Assembly (NCBI RefSeq): GCF_003003125.1
Contig: NZ_PVTZ01000001.1
Location: forward strand, 372,001-436,000
Direction: 5' to 3'
Source of the DNA: Laceyella sediminis
Lineage (GTDB): Bacteria; Bacillota; Bacilli; Thermoactinomycetales; Thermoactinomycetaceae
Length of the DNA: 64,000 bases
Shown here: piece by piece, positions 33,449 to 40,568 of the stretch
How positions within the stretch are numbered: the stretch's first letter is position 1
How the letters are laid out: each line of letters begins with the position of its first letter
Notes under the pieces: generated by a model
Told to the model about the DNA's origin: nothing
What the model saw: the letters and a program-made list of their open reading frames with translations, nothing else
Database searches by the model: none
Translations under genes and position numbers: made by a program

Positions 33449-33898
33449 TCATGATTGGAGATCATTTGATGCATGCGGGTTATGCGTCTCCGAAATCTCG
33501 CTGAGAGCCTGGCTCGCTTCATCCTGGTAGGGTTGGTTGACGGCCAGGTCACCCAGGGAAACGACGCCGACCACCTGATTGTTTTCAACAACCGGAAGAC
33601 GACGCACTTGCGCTTCCGCCATGATCCGAGACGCCTCATCCACTGTCATATCCGGTGTGCCGCTGACAATGTGGGTGGACATGATGTCTCTGACCGAACG
33701 AGAGTTGGGCATTTTGTTGGCGATTCCGCGTGTCACCAAGTCTCTGTCAGTCACAATGCCCAGCAACCGGCCGTTTTCCACGACAGGAACCATGCCGATG
33801 TTCTGTTCCCTCATCTTGCTAGCAACACTGTAGACGTTTTCTTGCGGATTGACCGCCGTCACATTGGTGGACATGATATCGCGCAATTTGTGCATCAT
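33449..33898 (-). CDS. Two-CBS-domain protein (YhcV-like)
   Basis: A 149-residue protein made of a CBS pair: residues 7-60 (IMSTNVTAVNPQENVYSVA ... GIVTDRDLVTRG) and 70-125 (IMSTHIVSGTPDMTV ... VGVVSLGDLAV), then a short acidic tail. Free-standing pairs of this kind bind adenine nucleotides and act as energy sensors. It matches Bacillus YhcV in length and motifs. ATG starts after AGGGAGGGGATCC. It has its own terminator; a monocistronic unit. Confidence 0.88.
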   Translation of the reverse strand: MMHKLRDIMSTNVTAVNPQENVYSVASKMREQNIGMVPVVENGRLLGIVTDRDLVTRGIANKMPNSRSVRDIMSTHIVSGTPDMTVDEASRIMAEAQVRRLPVVENNQVVGVVSLGDLAVNQPYQDEASQALSEISETHNPHASNDLQS

Positions 33899-33956
33899 GG
33901 ATCCCCTCCCTGCCCTTTATCATTGCCCGATTCTCTTTATCCATACTTGGCATCTT

Positions 33957-35120
33957 TTAACGCCCGAGGCGCTCCGCGATCAAGCGGACAAACAGCTCCG
34001 TGCCCACTTTCAAGGCTTCTTCATCAATATCAAACCGGGGATGGTGATGCGGGGCGGTGATCCCTTTGTCGGGGTTTCCTGCTCCCACAAAACAGAACGC
34101 TCCAGGAATCTGTTCCAAGTAATAGGCGAAATCTTCCCCGCCCATGATCGGCTTCATCTCTTGAACCGTTCCCACCTGGCGAGCGATTTCAATCAGCTGC
34201 TGCGTCTCTTTTTCATGATTGATGAGCGGGGGATATCCCCAACCATATTGAAACCGATAATCGGCTCCAAACATGTGACAGGTATGTCGAACCACTTCTT
34301 CCACGCGCTTGGCCAGTGCTTCGCGGACGCCCTTGTTGAAACTGCGCACCGTCCCCTTCATCCGGCACCGTTCGGCGATGACATTAAACGCGTTCCCGCC
34401 TTCAATCGCCCCGACAGAGATGACCCCCGAATCCAATGGGTCTACTTGCCGCGAAATGATGGTTTGTAAATGGGTGATCACGTGCGCGGCGATCACTACC
34501 GCATCCGTCGCTTCATGCGGCAAGCCGCCATGCCCACCCTTGCCGATGATTTCCACTTCAAACGAATCAGCCGCCGCCATGAGCTCGCCGCTACAAAGGC
34601 TGATCGTTCCGACGGGGTGCGGCGTCCACAAGTGAATGCCGAAAATGGCATCCACTCCCTCCAGCACCCCCGCTTCGATCATTTGCCTAGCGCCGCCCGG
34701 CAACAGCTCCTCGGCATGCTGGAACAAAAACAATACATTCCCCGCCAATCTATCCCGCATTTCGGTCAACAAGCGGGCCGCTCCCATCAGCATCGTCATG
34801 TGCCCGTCATGCCCACAGGCATGCATCACCCCAGTCACTTGCGAGCGATAAGAGACCGTTTTCTCGTCCTGGATGGGCAACGCATCCATATCGGCTCTGA
34901 GCGCGATGGTGGGACCAGGCGCGGCACCCCGCAACAATCCGGTCACCCCATAACCGCCCCAACCCGTTTTTACTTCCAGTCCACACGACTCCATGAAGTC
35001 GATCAACTTGCGCTGCGTCTGTTGTTCCTGAAACGAAAGCTCGGGATGCTGGTGAAAATCCCTACGCCACTCAACCATTTGCGGAAACAGGTCAGCCACC
35101 CGCTTTTTTAATCCTTCCAT
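33957..35120 (-). CDS. M20D amidohydrolase (peptidase M20 family)
   Basis: A 387-residue protein with the M20D layout. Residues DFHQHPELSFQE, ALRADMDALPIQD and MHACGHDGHMTMLMGAARLL are followed by the HAEELLPGGARQMIEAGVL motif and the lid domain (about 180-290). A C-terminal metal ligand is in PIMGGEDFAYYLEQIPG. Members hydrolyse N-acyl amino acids, including N-acetyl-diaminopimelate and indole-3-acetyl conjugates. ATG 35120 follows GAAGGAAGGGACG and gives the standard length; the frame is open 17 codons further upstream without a site. Confidence 0.9.
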   Translation of the reverse strand: MEGLKKRVADLFPQMVEWRRDFHQHPELSFQEQQTQRKLIDFMESCGLEVKTGWGGYGVTGLLRGAAPGPTIALRADMDALPIQDEKTVSYRSQVTGVMHACGHDGHMTMLMGAARLLTEMRDRLAGNVLFLFQHAEELLPGGARQMIEAGVLEGVDAIFGIHLWTPHPVGTISLCSGELMAAADSFEVEIIGKGGHGGLPHEATDAVVIAAHVITHLQTIISRQVDPLDSGVISVGAIEGGNAFNVIAERCRMKGTVRSFNKGVREALAKRVEEVVRHTCHMFGADYRFQYGWGYPPLINHEKETQQLIEIARQVGTVQEMKPIMGGEDFAYYLEQIPGAFCFVGAGNPDKGITAPHHHPRFDIDEEALKVGTELFVRLIAERLGR

Positions 35121-35305
35121 TTTCCCGTCCCTTCCTTCTCCATGGAAATGGTTGGTTTTACCTCTCGCCAATACGCTTATCCCACGCTTCTTTTCGCCAG
35201 TTGTCGGACTTCTGTCACGCGTGTTGCAGTTGCGCGATCTGGAAGTTCATACTATCATTAATAAGGACTTACTATGGTGCCAGTCAAAGGAGGCGCACAT
35301 TTCCC

Positions 35306-35650
35306 ATGATATTTCAAGAGATCAAAACCAAAGGTATTCGAAAAGAGTTTCGTGAACTGGAAAAATTGATGAAACAACTTCAATTTATCCGCTGGACCTG
35401 GGATTTTGAAAAAGTGACCTATGAAATAAAATACACAGTGGACGGCGTGGACTATTACTTGCGCCTGCGGGGAACAGTCGTCAACAACTACATGTTGGAA
35501 AACCCCAAAGCGTTGGTAGAGTTGGATCACCCTTCGTTTGTTCGCCACTTTTTCCCACACGGTCTGGATCACAACGCAGAGGTCCCGGCCGCGTTGAAAG
35601 AAGAAGTGGACGCGAAATTGGCTGAATTGGAAAAAGCGCTTACGGCGTGA
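35306..35650 (+). CDS. yugN: YugN-like family protein
   Basis: A 114-residue protein matching the YugN family: an N-terminal helix (FQEIKTKGIRKEFRELEKLMKQ), then a beta-rich middle (FIRWTWDFEKVTYEIKYTV; YYLRLRGTVVNNYMLE) and C-terminal LDHPSFVRHFFPHGLDHNAEVP. The family is known from Bacilli and its function is unknown. The start ATG lies 12 bases after AAAGGAGG. The gene is divergent from the M20 gene, with a shared promoter region of about 180 bases between them. Confidence 0.85.
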   Translation: MIFQEIKTKGIRKEFRELEKLMKQLQFIRWTWDFEKVTYEIKYTVDGVDYYLRLRGTVVNNYMLENPKALVELDHPSFVRHFFPHGLDHNAEVPAALKEEVDAKLAELEKALTA

Positions 35651-35703
35651 CCTACCATCCGTTCAGACGCACAAAAAGAGGGCGGAACCCATTCCCCCTC
35701 TTC

Positions 35704-36075
35704 TCACTTCTCCGTTTGCGAACCCCGCTTTTCCCTTGCACAATCCACCCCATCCACCCGCACGTTGACCCTTGTCACTTCCAGCCCCGTCATGTTCTCG
35801 ACGGCCTGCTTAACATCGCGTTGCAGTCGGTGGCAAACCTCATTGATCCTGCATCCGTATTGCACGATCACCCGCAGGTCGATAGAGGCTTGGGTGTCCT
35901 GGACAACCACCTGCACCCCGCGCATGTTCCCTTTGCCGCTGACGCGTTTTTTAATCCCTTCCGTCATGCCACTGGACATGCCGCTGATCCCCTGTGTTTG
36001 CGCGGCCGCAAGTCCGGCGATAACCGCAACCACGCCGTCGGTGATCCGTATGGAACCTCCATTGGATTCAACCAT
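35704..36075 (-). CDS. Asp23/Gls24-family envelope stress protein
   Basis: A 123-residue protein with the Asp23 (Gls24/YloU/YqhY) domain: SIRITDGVVAVIAGLAAAQ, the loop GISGMSSGMTEGIKKRV, and DLRVIVQYGCRINEVCHRLQRDVKQAVENMTGL. These proteins are envelope-stress or lipid-metabolism regulators. The genuine start is ATG 36075 after AAAAGGAGG; the frame is open further upstream into the neighbouring terminator region without a ribosome binding site. It is a stand-alone copy, not next to accC or nusB as in yqhY. Confidence 0.88.
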   Translation of the reverse strand: MVESNGGSIRITDGVVAVIAGLAAAQTQGISGMSSGMTEGIKKRVSGKGNMRGVQVVVQDTQASIDLRVIVQYGCRINEVCHRLQRDVKQAVENMTGLEVTRVNVRVDGVDCAREKRGSQTEK

Positions 36076-36197
36076 GTGAAGCCTCCTTTTCGTGAAGCGC
36101 TCCAAAGCATCCCCACTGTAGTGTAACATGAAATAGCTTGCCGCGGCCCGCTTTCCTGCTGTACGGGAAAAAAAAGCCCCGCCTGCTTTTTCGCTTG

Positions 36198-37016
36198 TCA
36201 ACTCACTTTGTAACCAGCGATTTTGACCATCAACTGCACTTGCGGGTGTGACAAATTCACTTTATAGCCATAATACGTTTTATCATCCATTTCGATCTCC
36301 ACTGGGACAATGTACTTGCCCTTGAGCAACTTGGTGAACAGCTCGTTGGCTTCCAAATCAGTCACATGAAACTTCCTCATGAAATCGTTCTTGATCCACG
36401 TGCTTCCGTAACTTTTGCCAATGTTGTTCGGATCGTGGTACCATTCATAGATTTGGACCACAGCATTGTGAATCAGCCGATCCACCCGGGAGAGCGTCTG
36501 GAATTCCCGAATATTCAAAAATTCGAATAAATTGTGGGTATTATCACAAAACTCATGTAATTGCGCTGATCTGGACAAACTTTCGTCATATAAACAAAAA
36601 AGTTCCACCCGCTTTCCTTTGGACCACAGCCGATCGAGTAGCGGAATCATGTCCTGATCCGCACTGACAATGACAAACGTGTGGATTTCCGGGATTTGGT
36701 GAAGCACTTCCATCGCATCCAAACATAGCTGGATGTCCGCCGCGTTTTTGCGCTCTTTGCCGTCCCGCCCGTTTCCGTATACCTGATGCACATGAACGCG
36801 CTTTTTCTGCAAGCTCATCATCGATATCTCCAGTTGCTCGAAGTCGGCATACGCTTCAACCATCCGGATCGCTTCCCGGCCGTAATACTCCTGCAATCTC
36901 AGGAAAAGGTTGTGCGTTTCATCGGGATGATCGGGATCCATATGATATTTTTTTAAGCCGTAATAGACATTTTCCAAATCAATAAATATCGCCGTATCCT
37001 TAACCTTTGCGCTCAT
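36198..37016 (-). CDS. NYN-domain (LabA/DUF88-like) protein
   Basis: A 272-residue protein. The N-terminal NYN domain (about 5-165) is a PIN-like nuclease fold with acidic residues in FIDLENVYYG, NAADIQLCLDAME and VSADQDMIPLLDRL, the usual Mg2+-binding set. A C-terminal region (about 185-272) looks like a winged helix or OST-HTH-type RNA-binding module (GSTWIKNDFMRKFHVTDLEANEL). It is likely an RNA nuclease or RNA-processing factor. Start ATG follows AAAGGGGGGGGACG. It is a single gene. Confidence 0.85.
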   Translation of the reverse strand: MSAKVKDTAIFIDLENVYYGLKKYHMDPDHPDETHNLFLRLQEYYGREAIRMVEAYADFEQLEISMMSLQKKRVHVHQVYGNGRDGKERKNAADIQLCLDAMEVLHQIPEIHTFVIVSADQDMIPLLDRLWSKGKRVELFCLYDESLSRSAQLHEFCDNTHNLFEFLNIREFQTLSRVDRLIHNAVVQIYEWYHDPNNIGKSYGSTWIKNDFMRKFHVTDLEANELFTKLLKGKYIVPVEIEMDDKTYYGYKVNLSHPQVQLMVKIAGYKVS

Positions 37017-37123
37017 CGTCCCCCCCCTTTCCCATCAATCAAGCATGTTGAACTATTTCGATCTTTCCGAGTGTTTTCCTGCCAAAACAGCCCAAAATCG
37101 TCTCAAACGTTCTTTGATCGAAT

Positions 37124-37151
37124 TTGACATTTTTCCGCTAATTCGTATGCT
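37124..37151 (+). promoter_or_regulatory. Promoter of the Ca2+/H+ antiporter gene
   Basis: TTGACA (37124-37129) and TATGCT (37146-37151) with a 16-base spacer, about 90 bases before the start codon. Confidence 0.55.
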
Positions 37152-37243
37152 AGATTGGGTGTAGTATTTATCATTCATTCTCTATTCTTGTCGAGGGACG
37201 AACGAATAGGTCGATCAACCAATATACTAAAGGGGTGAATACC

Positions 37244-38305
37244 TTGAACAAAAAATGGTTTTATCCAATTTTGATCTTATCCACTCTCATCAGTACCGTT
37301 GTTCATTTTACCGTTCACAACCAACCATTGCAATTCGCGACAGCCTGTTTGTCCCTTTTATTCTGGGCAGCCATGCTGGGAAAAGCGACCGAAAACGTGG
37401 CCCACTACGCTGGTGAGCGGTTGGGCGGCCTGCTCAATGCGACATTCGGCAATGCGGCCGAACTGATTATCGCCATCTTCCTGGTCAAAGAAGGATTCTT
37501 TGACATGGTGAAAGCGAGCGTAACCGGATCCATCATCGGGAACTTGCTCTTGGTGCTTGGACTTAGCTTGTTCGCCGGCGGTTTGAAATTCAAAACACAG
37601 CAATTTAACCCCATGCTGGCCGGCCACAACGCATCTTTGATGATGCTTTCCGTCATCGCCCTGTTTGTGCCCGCGGTGTTCCTGCAACAATTGCCCTCGG
37701 CCAAGATCAATAATGTGAGCTTAATCATTTCCGGTGCCCTCATCCTGGGTTACTTCTTGTGGCTGTATTTCTCTCTGGTTACCCATAAAGAAGAGTTGGG
37801 TGAAAAAATTGACGGCATGCCGGACCATGTCGAGGGGGAAGAGCCGGAATGGAGCAAAGGAGTCTCCATCTTGCTACTCGTCGTGTCCACCGCATTTGTT
37901 GCCTTGCAGAGTGAATGGCTCGTACATAGCGTAGAAGCCGTAGCCCAAGCGCTGGGCTGGTCTGAACTGTTTGTCGGCGCCTTTTTGATCGCCATCATCG
38001 GCAACGCCGCCGAACACAGCGCGGCCATCTTCTTGGCCATGAAAAACCGCATCGGGGCGGCTGTGGAGATCGCCATTGGTAGTAGCTTGCAAATCTCCTT
38101 GTTCGTGGCGCCCATGTTGGTGTTTATCAGCTGGCTGTTTGGCAATCCCATGAACATCATTTTCAGCACATACGAAATCGCGGCCATCGCCGTGTCCGCC
38201 TTTATCGCCAGCTCCATCTCTCGCGATGGATCGACCAACTGGTATGAAGGGGTTCTGCTGTTGATCGTATATACGATTTTGGGCACCGTGTTTTTCGTGG
38301 TGTAA
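37244..38305 (+). CDS. Ca2+/H+ antiporter (CaxA/ChaA family)
   Basis: A 353-residue cation/proton exchanger with about 10-11 membrane helices. The two conserved alpha repeats that bind Ca2+ are GKATENVAHYAGERLGGLLNATFGNAAELIIA (given in parts: ENVAHYAGERLGG and ATFGNAAEL) and IAIIGNAAEHSAAIFLAMKNRIG. An acidic loop lies between the halves. In Bacillus the homologue YfkE (ChaA) exports Ca2+ and is linked to spore germination. The start used here is the TTG at 37244, placed correctly after AAAGGGG; a GTG three codons upstream would overlap that site. Confidence 0.92.
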   Translation: MNKKWFYPILILSTLISTVVHFTVHNQPLQFATACLSLLFWAAMLGKATENVAHYAGERLGGLLNATFGNAAELIIAIFLVKEGFFDMVKASVTGSIIGNLLLVLGLSLFAGGLKFKTQQFNPMLAGHNASLMMLSVIALFVPAVFLQQLPSAKINNVSLIISGALILGYFLWLYFSLVTHKEELGEKIDGMPDHVEGEEPEWSKGVSILLLVVSTAFVALQSEWLVHSVEAVAQALGWSELFVGAFLIAIIGNAAEHSAAIFLAMKNRIGAAVEIAIGSSLQISLFVAPMLVFISWLFGNPMNIIFSTYEIAAIAVSAFIASSISRDGSTNWYEGVLLLIVYTILGTVFFVV

Positions 38306-38311
38306 TGAGCA

Positions 38312-38343
38312 AACGGACTTCCAACAGGGAAGTCCGTTTTTTT
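38312..38343 (+). terminator. Terminator of the antiporter gene
   Basis: AACGGACTTCC and GGGAAGTCCGTT arms with a 4-base loop and T7 tail. Confidence 0.9.
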
Positions 38344-38406
38344 CTGACCGATTTGTTTTAGCACAAAAAAAGACTCCGCGATTGGAGTCATACGTTCACA
38401 CTCCCA

Positions 38407-38688
38407 TCAAGACGGGAGAATTTTAGAATATAAATCTGCTAACTTCCGTTCCAGATCATGAATAATCTGTTGACCTTGGTCGCGAGTGATGAGCCCAGCT
38501 CGAACGGCAAAGTCGATTTCGCGTGACAAACCGAACATCTGTGTGTCTAACACTTCTTCATAAAGAGGACATTTCGGTAACATCAGGTTTTGCAATTGCA
38601 CCGAAATCAGCTGAGCGATTTTTTCCGCATCCTCTTGCAAGAGTTGTAAGGCTTTTAGATTTAAATCGGTCTGTGTTGGCGTGGTCAA
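38407..38688 (-). CDS. ylaN: YlaN (UPF0358)
   Basis: A 93-residue protein with the diagnostic core [27 protein letters not shown] and an N-terminal helix [20 protein letters not shown]. The family is conserved in Bacilli, and in Bacillus subtilis YlaN becomes essential under iron limitation and interacts with the Fur repressor. The start is taken as the TTG at 38688 after GGGGGGGG, which gives exactly the family's usual length; the open frame extends 22 codons further upstream without similarity to the family. Confidence 0.9.
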   Translation of the reverse strand: MTTPTQTDLNLKALQLLQEDAEKIAQLISVQLQNLMLPKCPLYEEVLDTQMFGLSREIDFAVRAGLITRDQGQQIIHDLERKLADLYSKILPS

Positions 38689-38910
38689 AGTAACCCCCCC
38701 CAGCGACCGTTCTGATCGGTCTATAAGTAACGGCCCATACTTTACACTAAACACAGTGTATCATGATCAACATTTCTTTGCAAAAAAAACAGAACTTGCG
38801 AGAAAGCGCACGCCGCAAGCACCAACCACTTTTCCAATAATTTCACCCGCCGCTCGCGCATCTCCTTTCTGACGCGTGAGTCGGTGGACATCTGCTATAA
38901 TGAGGTAACT

Positions 38911-38946
38911 GAAGCTGTTATCGTGAGTTAAAGTAGAAACAGCTTC
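38911..38946 (+). promoter_or_regulatory. Hairpin in the leader of the 38994 gene
   Basis: GAAGCTGTT (38911-38919) and AACAGCTTC (38938-38946) pair perfectly, extended outward by GGTAA / TTACC with a small offset. A TATAAT at 38896-38901 lies just before it. No T-run follows, so it is probably a 5'-untranslated structure rather than a terminator. Confidence 0.45.
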
Positions 38947-38993
38947 AACCTTACCGACAAATTACGTGATTTTTCAAAGGAGCATCGCATATC

Positions 38994-39359
38994 ATGAGTC
39001 CGATCATCCTTATCACCGGCAATGTCGCATTTCGCATCAATCTTGACCCCTCCATTTGGATCTTGGATGACCGCCGCTTTCCACTGGAGGATCGCATTGC
39101 AGGGACGGAAGGATTAGCAATGGAATTGGGTCCCTATCTGGACAAGGCTGAACCAGATGCGTCGGTGACCAAAGTCATCTGCCACCGTGAACAAAAAGAA
39201 GCGGTCACCCTGACGCTAGATCAGGCGCGCACCGCCATCCTCTGTTTTGCCAAGGACGGTCGCCCGATTCGCGAGGGAGGGCCGGCCTTGCTCTATCTCG
39301 CTGATGGGAGCAACAAAGAGCAACCAATCGATTACATCAGGGAACTAGAATTGGTGTAA
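38994..39359 (+). CDS. Hypothetical protein, 121 aa
   Basis: A 121-residue soluble protein after CAAAGGAGC. It has a beta-rich start (PIILITGNVAFRINLDPSIWILDDRRFPLED). The C-terminal half (LTLDQARTAILCFAKDGRPIREGGPALLYLADGSN) recalls the Gly-Gly-Pro-x-Leu segment of sulfite-oxidase or molybdopterin-type folds, although the protein is too short to be such an enzyme. I do not recognise the family. It is transcribed from its own promoter, with a hairpin in the leader, between ylaN and the Hfq-type gene. Confidence 0.6.
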   Translation: MSPIILITGNVAFRINLDPSIWILDDRRFPLEDRIAGTEGLAMELGPYLDKAEPDASVTKVICHREQKEAVTLTLDQARTAILCFAKDGRPIREGGPALLYLADGSNKEQPIDYIRELELV

Positions 39360-39412
39360 CAAGCATGGAGACATCCGCTTCCTCTCCAGTGGGAGCAGAT
39401 GTCTCCTTCCGC

Positions 39413-39655
39413 TTATTCATCCGCTCGGTTATCGGGTTGTTTTGTATCAATGTCAACATAACGCATGGGTTGGATCGAAGAAATGGCATGTTTAAAAATG
39501 AGTTGCTGCCGACCTTTGTCATCGATAAGAAGGACGATGAATGGGTCAAAAGCAGCAATATACCCCCGAACGGTCACTCCGGTGGCCATGAAAACGGTGA
39601 CCAAGATGCGTTCCTTTCGCATTTGATCCAGCAAACGATCTAGGATGTTCGACAT
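39413..39655 (-). CDS. hfq: Hfq-family RNA chaperone
   Basis: An 80-residue protein with a complete Sm-like Hfq core: LDQMRKERILVTVFMATGVTVRGYIAAFDPFIVLL (shown in parts: MRKERILVTVFM and GYIAAFDPFIVLL) is the Sm1 motif region, and IFKHAISSIQP is the Sm2 signature (family consensus F/Y-KHAIST). Hfq forms hexameric rings that bind U-rich and A-rich RNA. The C-terminal 18 residues are short and acidic. The usual neighbours of hfq (miaA, mutL) are absent here, so this could be a second copy. An AAAGGATGAGCGCAGGGG stretch lies before the ATG. Confidence 0.78.
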   Translation of the reverse strand: MSNILDRLLDQMRKERILVTVFMATGVTVRGYIAAFDPFIVLLIDDKGRQQLIFKHAISSIQPMRYVDIDTKQPDNRADE

Positions 39656-39849
39656 CCCCTGCGCTCATCCTTTCATAAAGAGTTAAACCGACCGGCACCG
39701 AGCCTCCCTGGGGTCTCCTCTACATGAGAACAGCGGCAGGGCGCCGCAAAAATAAAATAAAAATTTCGAATTTATATTTCATTTACCACAAACCCCACTT
39801 TCCCAAACATAGCTGAGAGACATCCCTCATCGGAATGTCTCTCATATCC

Positions 39850-40329
39850 TTATTTTCTAATCATGTAAAACGTCCCAGTGGTGAATGCGATCAATTTGTT
39901 TTTTTCATTGGTGATCTCACAGGTGGCCGTGGCCAAAGTAGACCCCATATGTACCAATCGCGCGCGAGAGATCAGCTCTTTGCCCAGTCCCTGTTTTAAA
40001 TAATTCACTTTTAACTCCACGGTGACGGCACCTTTATACCCTTCCGGCAACCGCTGATTAATCAGCGAACCAATCGTCGAATCGGCCAGTGTCGCCGTAA
40101 TCCCCCCGTGCACAATTCCTGCCCTGTTCAGGGTGAAGGGTGTCACCGGGACGCGAAATTCATATACATCGTCTTCCACAAACCGGCCTTTCAACCCCAT
40201 AAACCCTGAAATATAAGCGCTGTTCCGCTCCCGCTTCTGTTTGATCGCCTGCACAGCTAGCGCCAACAGTTGCTTTTCTTCATCTGTCCCATTCTGCAAG
40301 ATCTGTTGCAATTCTCCATCCAAATTCAT
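39850..40329 (-). CDS. PaaI-type hot-dog thioesterase
   Basis: A 159-residue hot-dog protein: GIVHGGITATLADSTIGSL carries the HGG motif and the conserved active-site Asp region, and VTVELKVNYLKQGLGKELISRARL is the second strand pair. PaaI-like enzymes hydrolyse acyl- or hydroxyphenylacetyl-CoA; the physiological substrate here is unknown. Start ATG has AAAGGAAACG. A second, related PaaI gene is at 47777-48253. Confidence 0.87.
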   Translation of the reverse strand: MNLDGELQQILQNGTDEEKQLLALAVQAIKQKRERNSAYISGFMGLKGRFVEDDVYEFRVPVTPFTLNRAGIVHGGITATLADSTIGSLINQRLPEGYKGAVTVELKVNYLKQGLGKELISRARLVHMGSTLATATCEITNEKNKLIAFTTGTFYMIRK

Positions 40330-40367
40330 GGCTCACCGTTTCCTTTCCCCTACTGCTTTTTTAGGGT

Positions 40368-40409
40368 GTGTCTGGGTGTCGCTGGCTTATTCACCAGACA
40401 CGCTCTAGG
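40368..40409 (+). repeat. Dispersed repeat, copy A
   Basis: Contains CGCTGGCTTATTCACCAGACACGCTCT (cited in two parts: CGCTGGCTTATTC and ACCAGACACGCTCT), the end motif of a family also present near 48.36, 51.37, 61.1 and 61.33 kb. The copy is bounded by GTGTCTGG and CCAGACAC, so it can fold on itself. Confidence 0.7.
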
Positions 40410-40493
40410 CTAATCATTCTTATTTTAAACAATATCCCCCACCCAATAAAGAAAAGCTTGACAAGTCAGAGAAGAGGGGGAAGCAAAGCAAAA

Positions 40494-40521
40494 CCCACCT
40501 TCGCCGTTTAGCAAAGGTGGG
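40494..40521 (-). terminator. Terminator of the DD-carboxypeptidase gene
   Basis: CCCACCTT / AAGGTGGG stem with further pairing in the loop and TTTT on the minus strand. Confidence 0.8.
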
Positions 40522-40568
40522 TATACAACTTGGTTTCTACCATGTGGGCTGGCTTGGACAAAACTGGT

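Noticed and set aside
39367-39403. GGAGACATC / GATGTCTCC inverted repeat after the 121-aa gene
   Set aside because: It may be a terminator, but the loop is long (about 20 bases) and no T-run follows, so it is not listed as one.
39811-39843. GAGAGACAT / ATGTCTCTC inverted repeat after the first PaaI gene
   Set aside because: Good stem, but the T-tract on the minus strand is weak; function uncertain.
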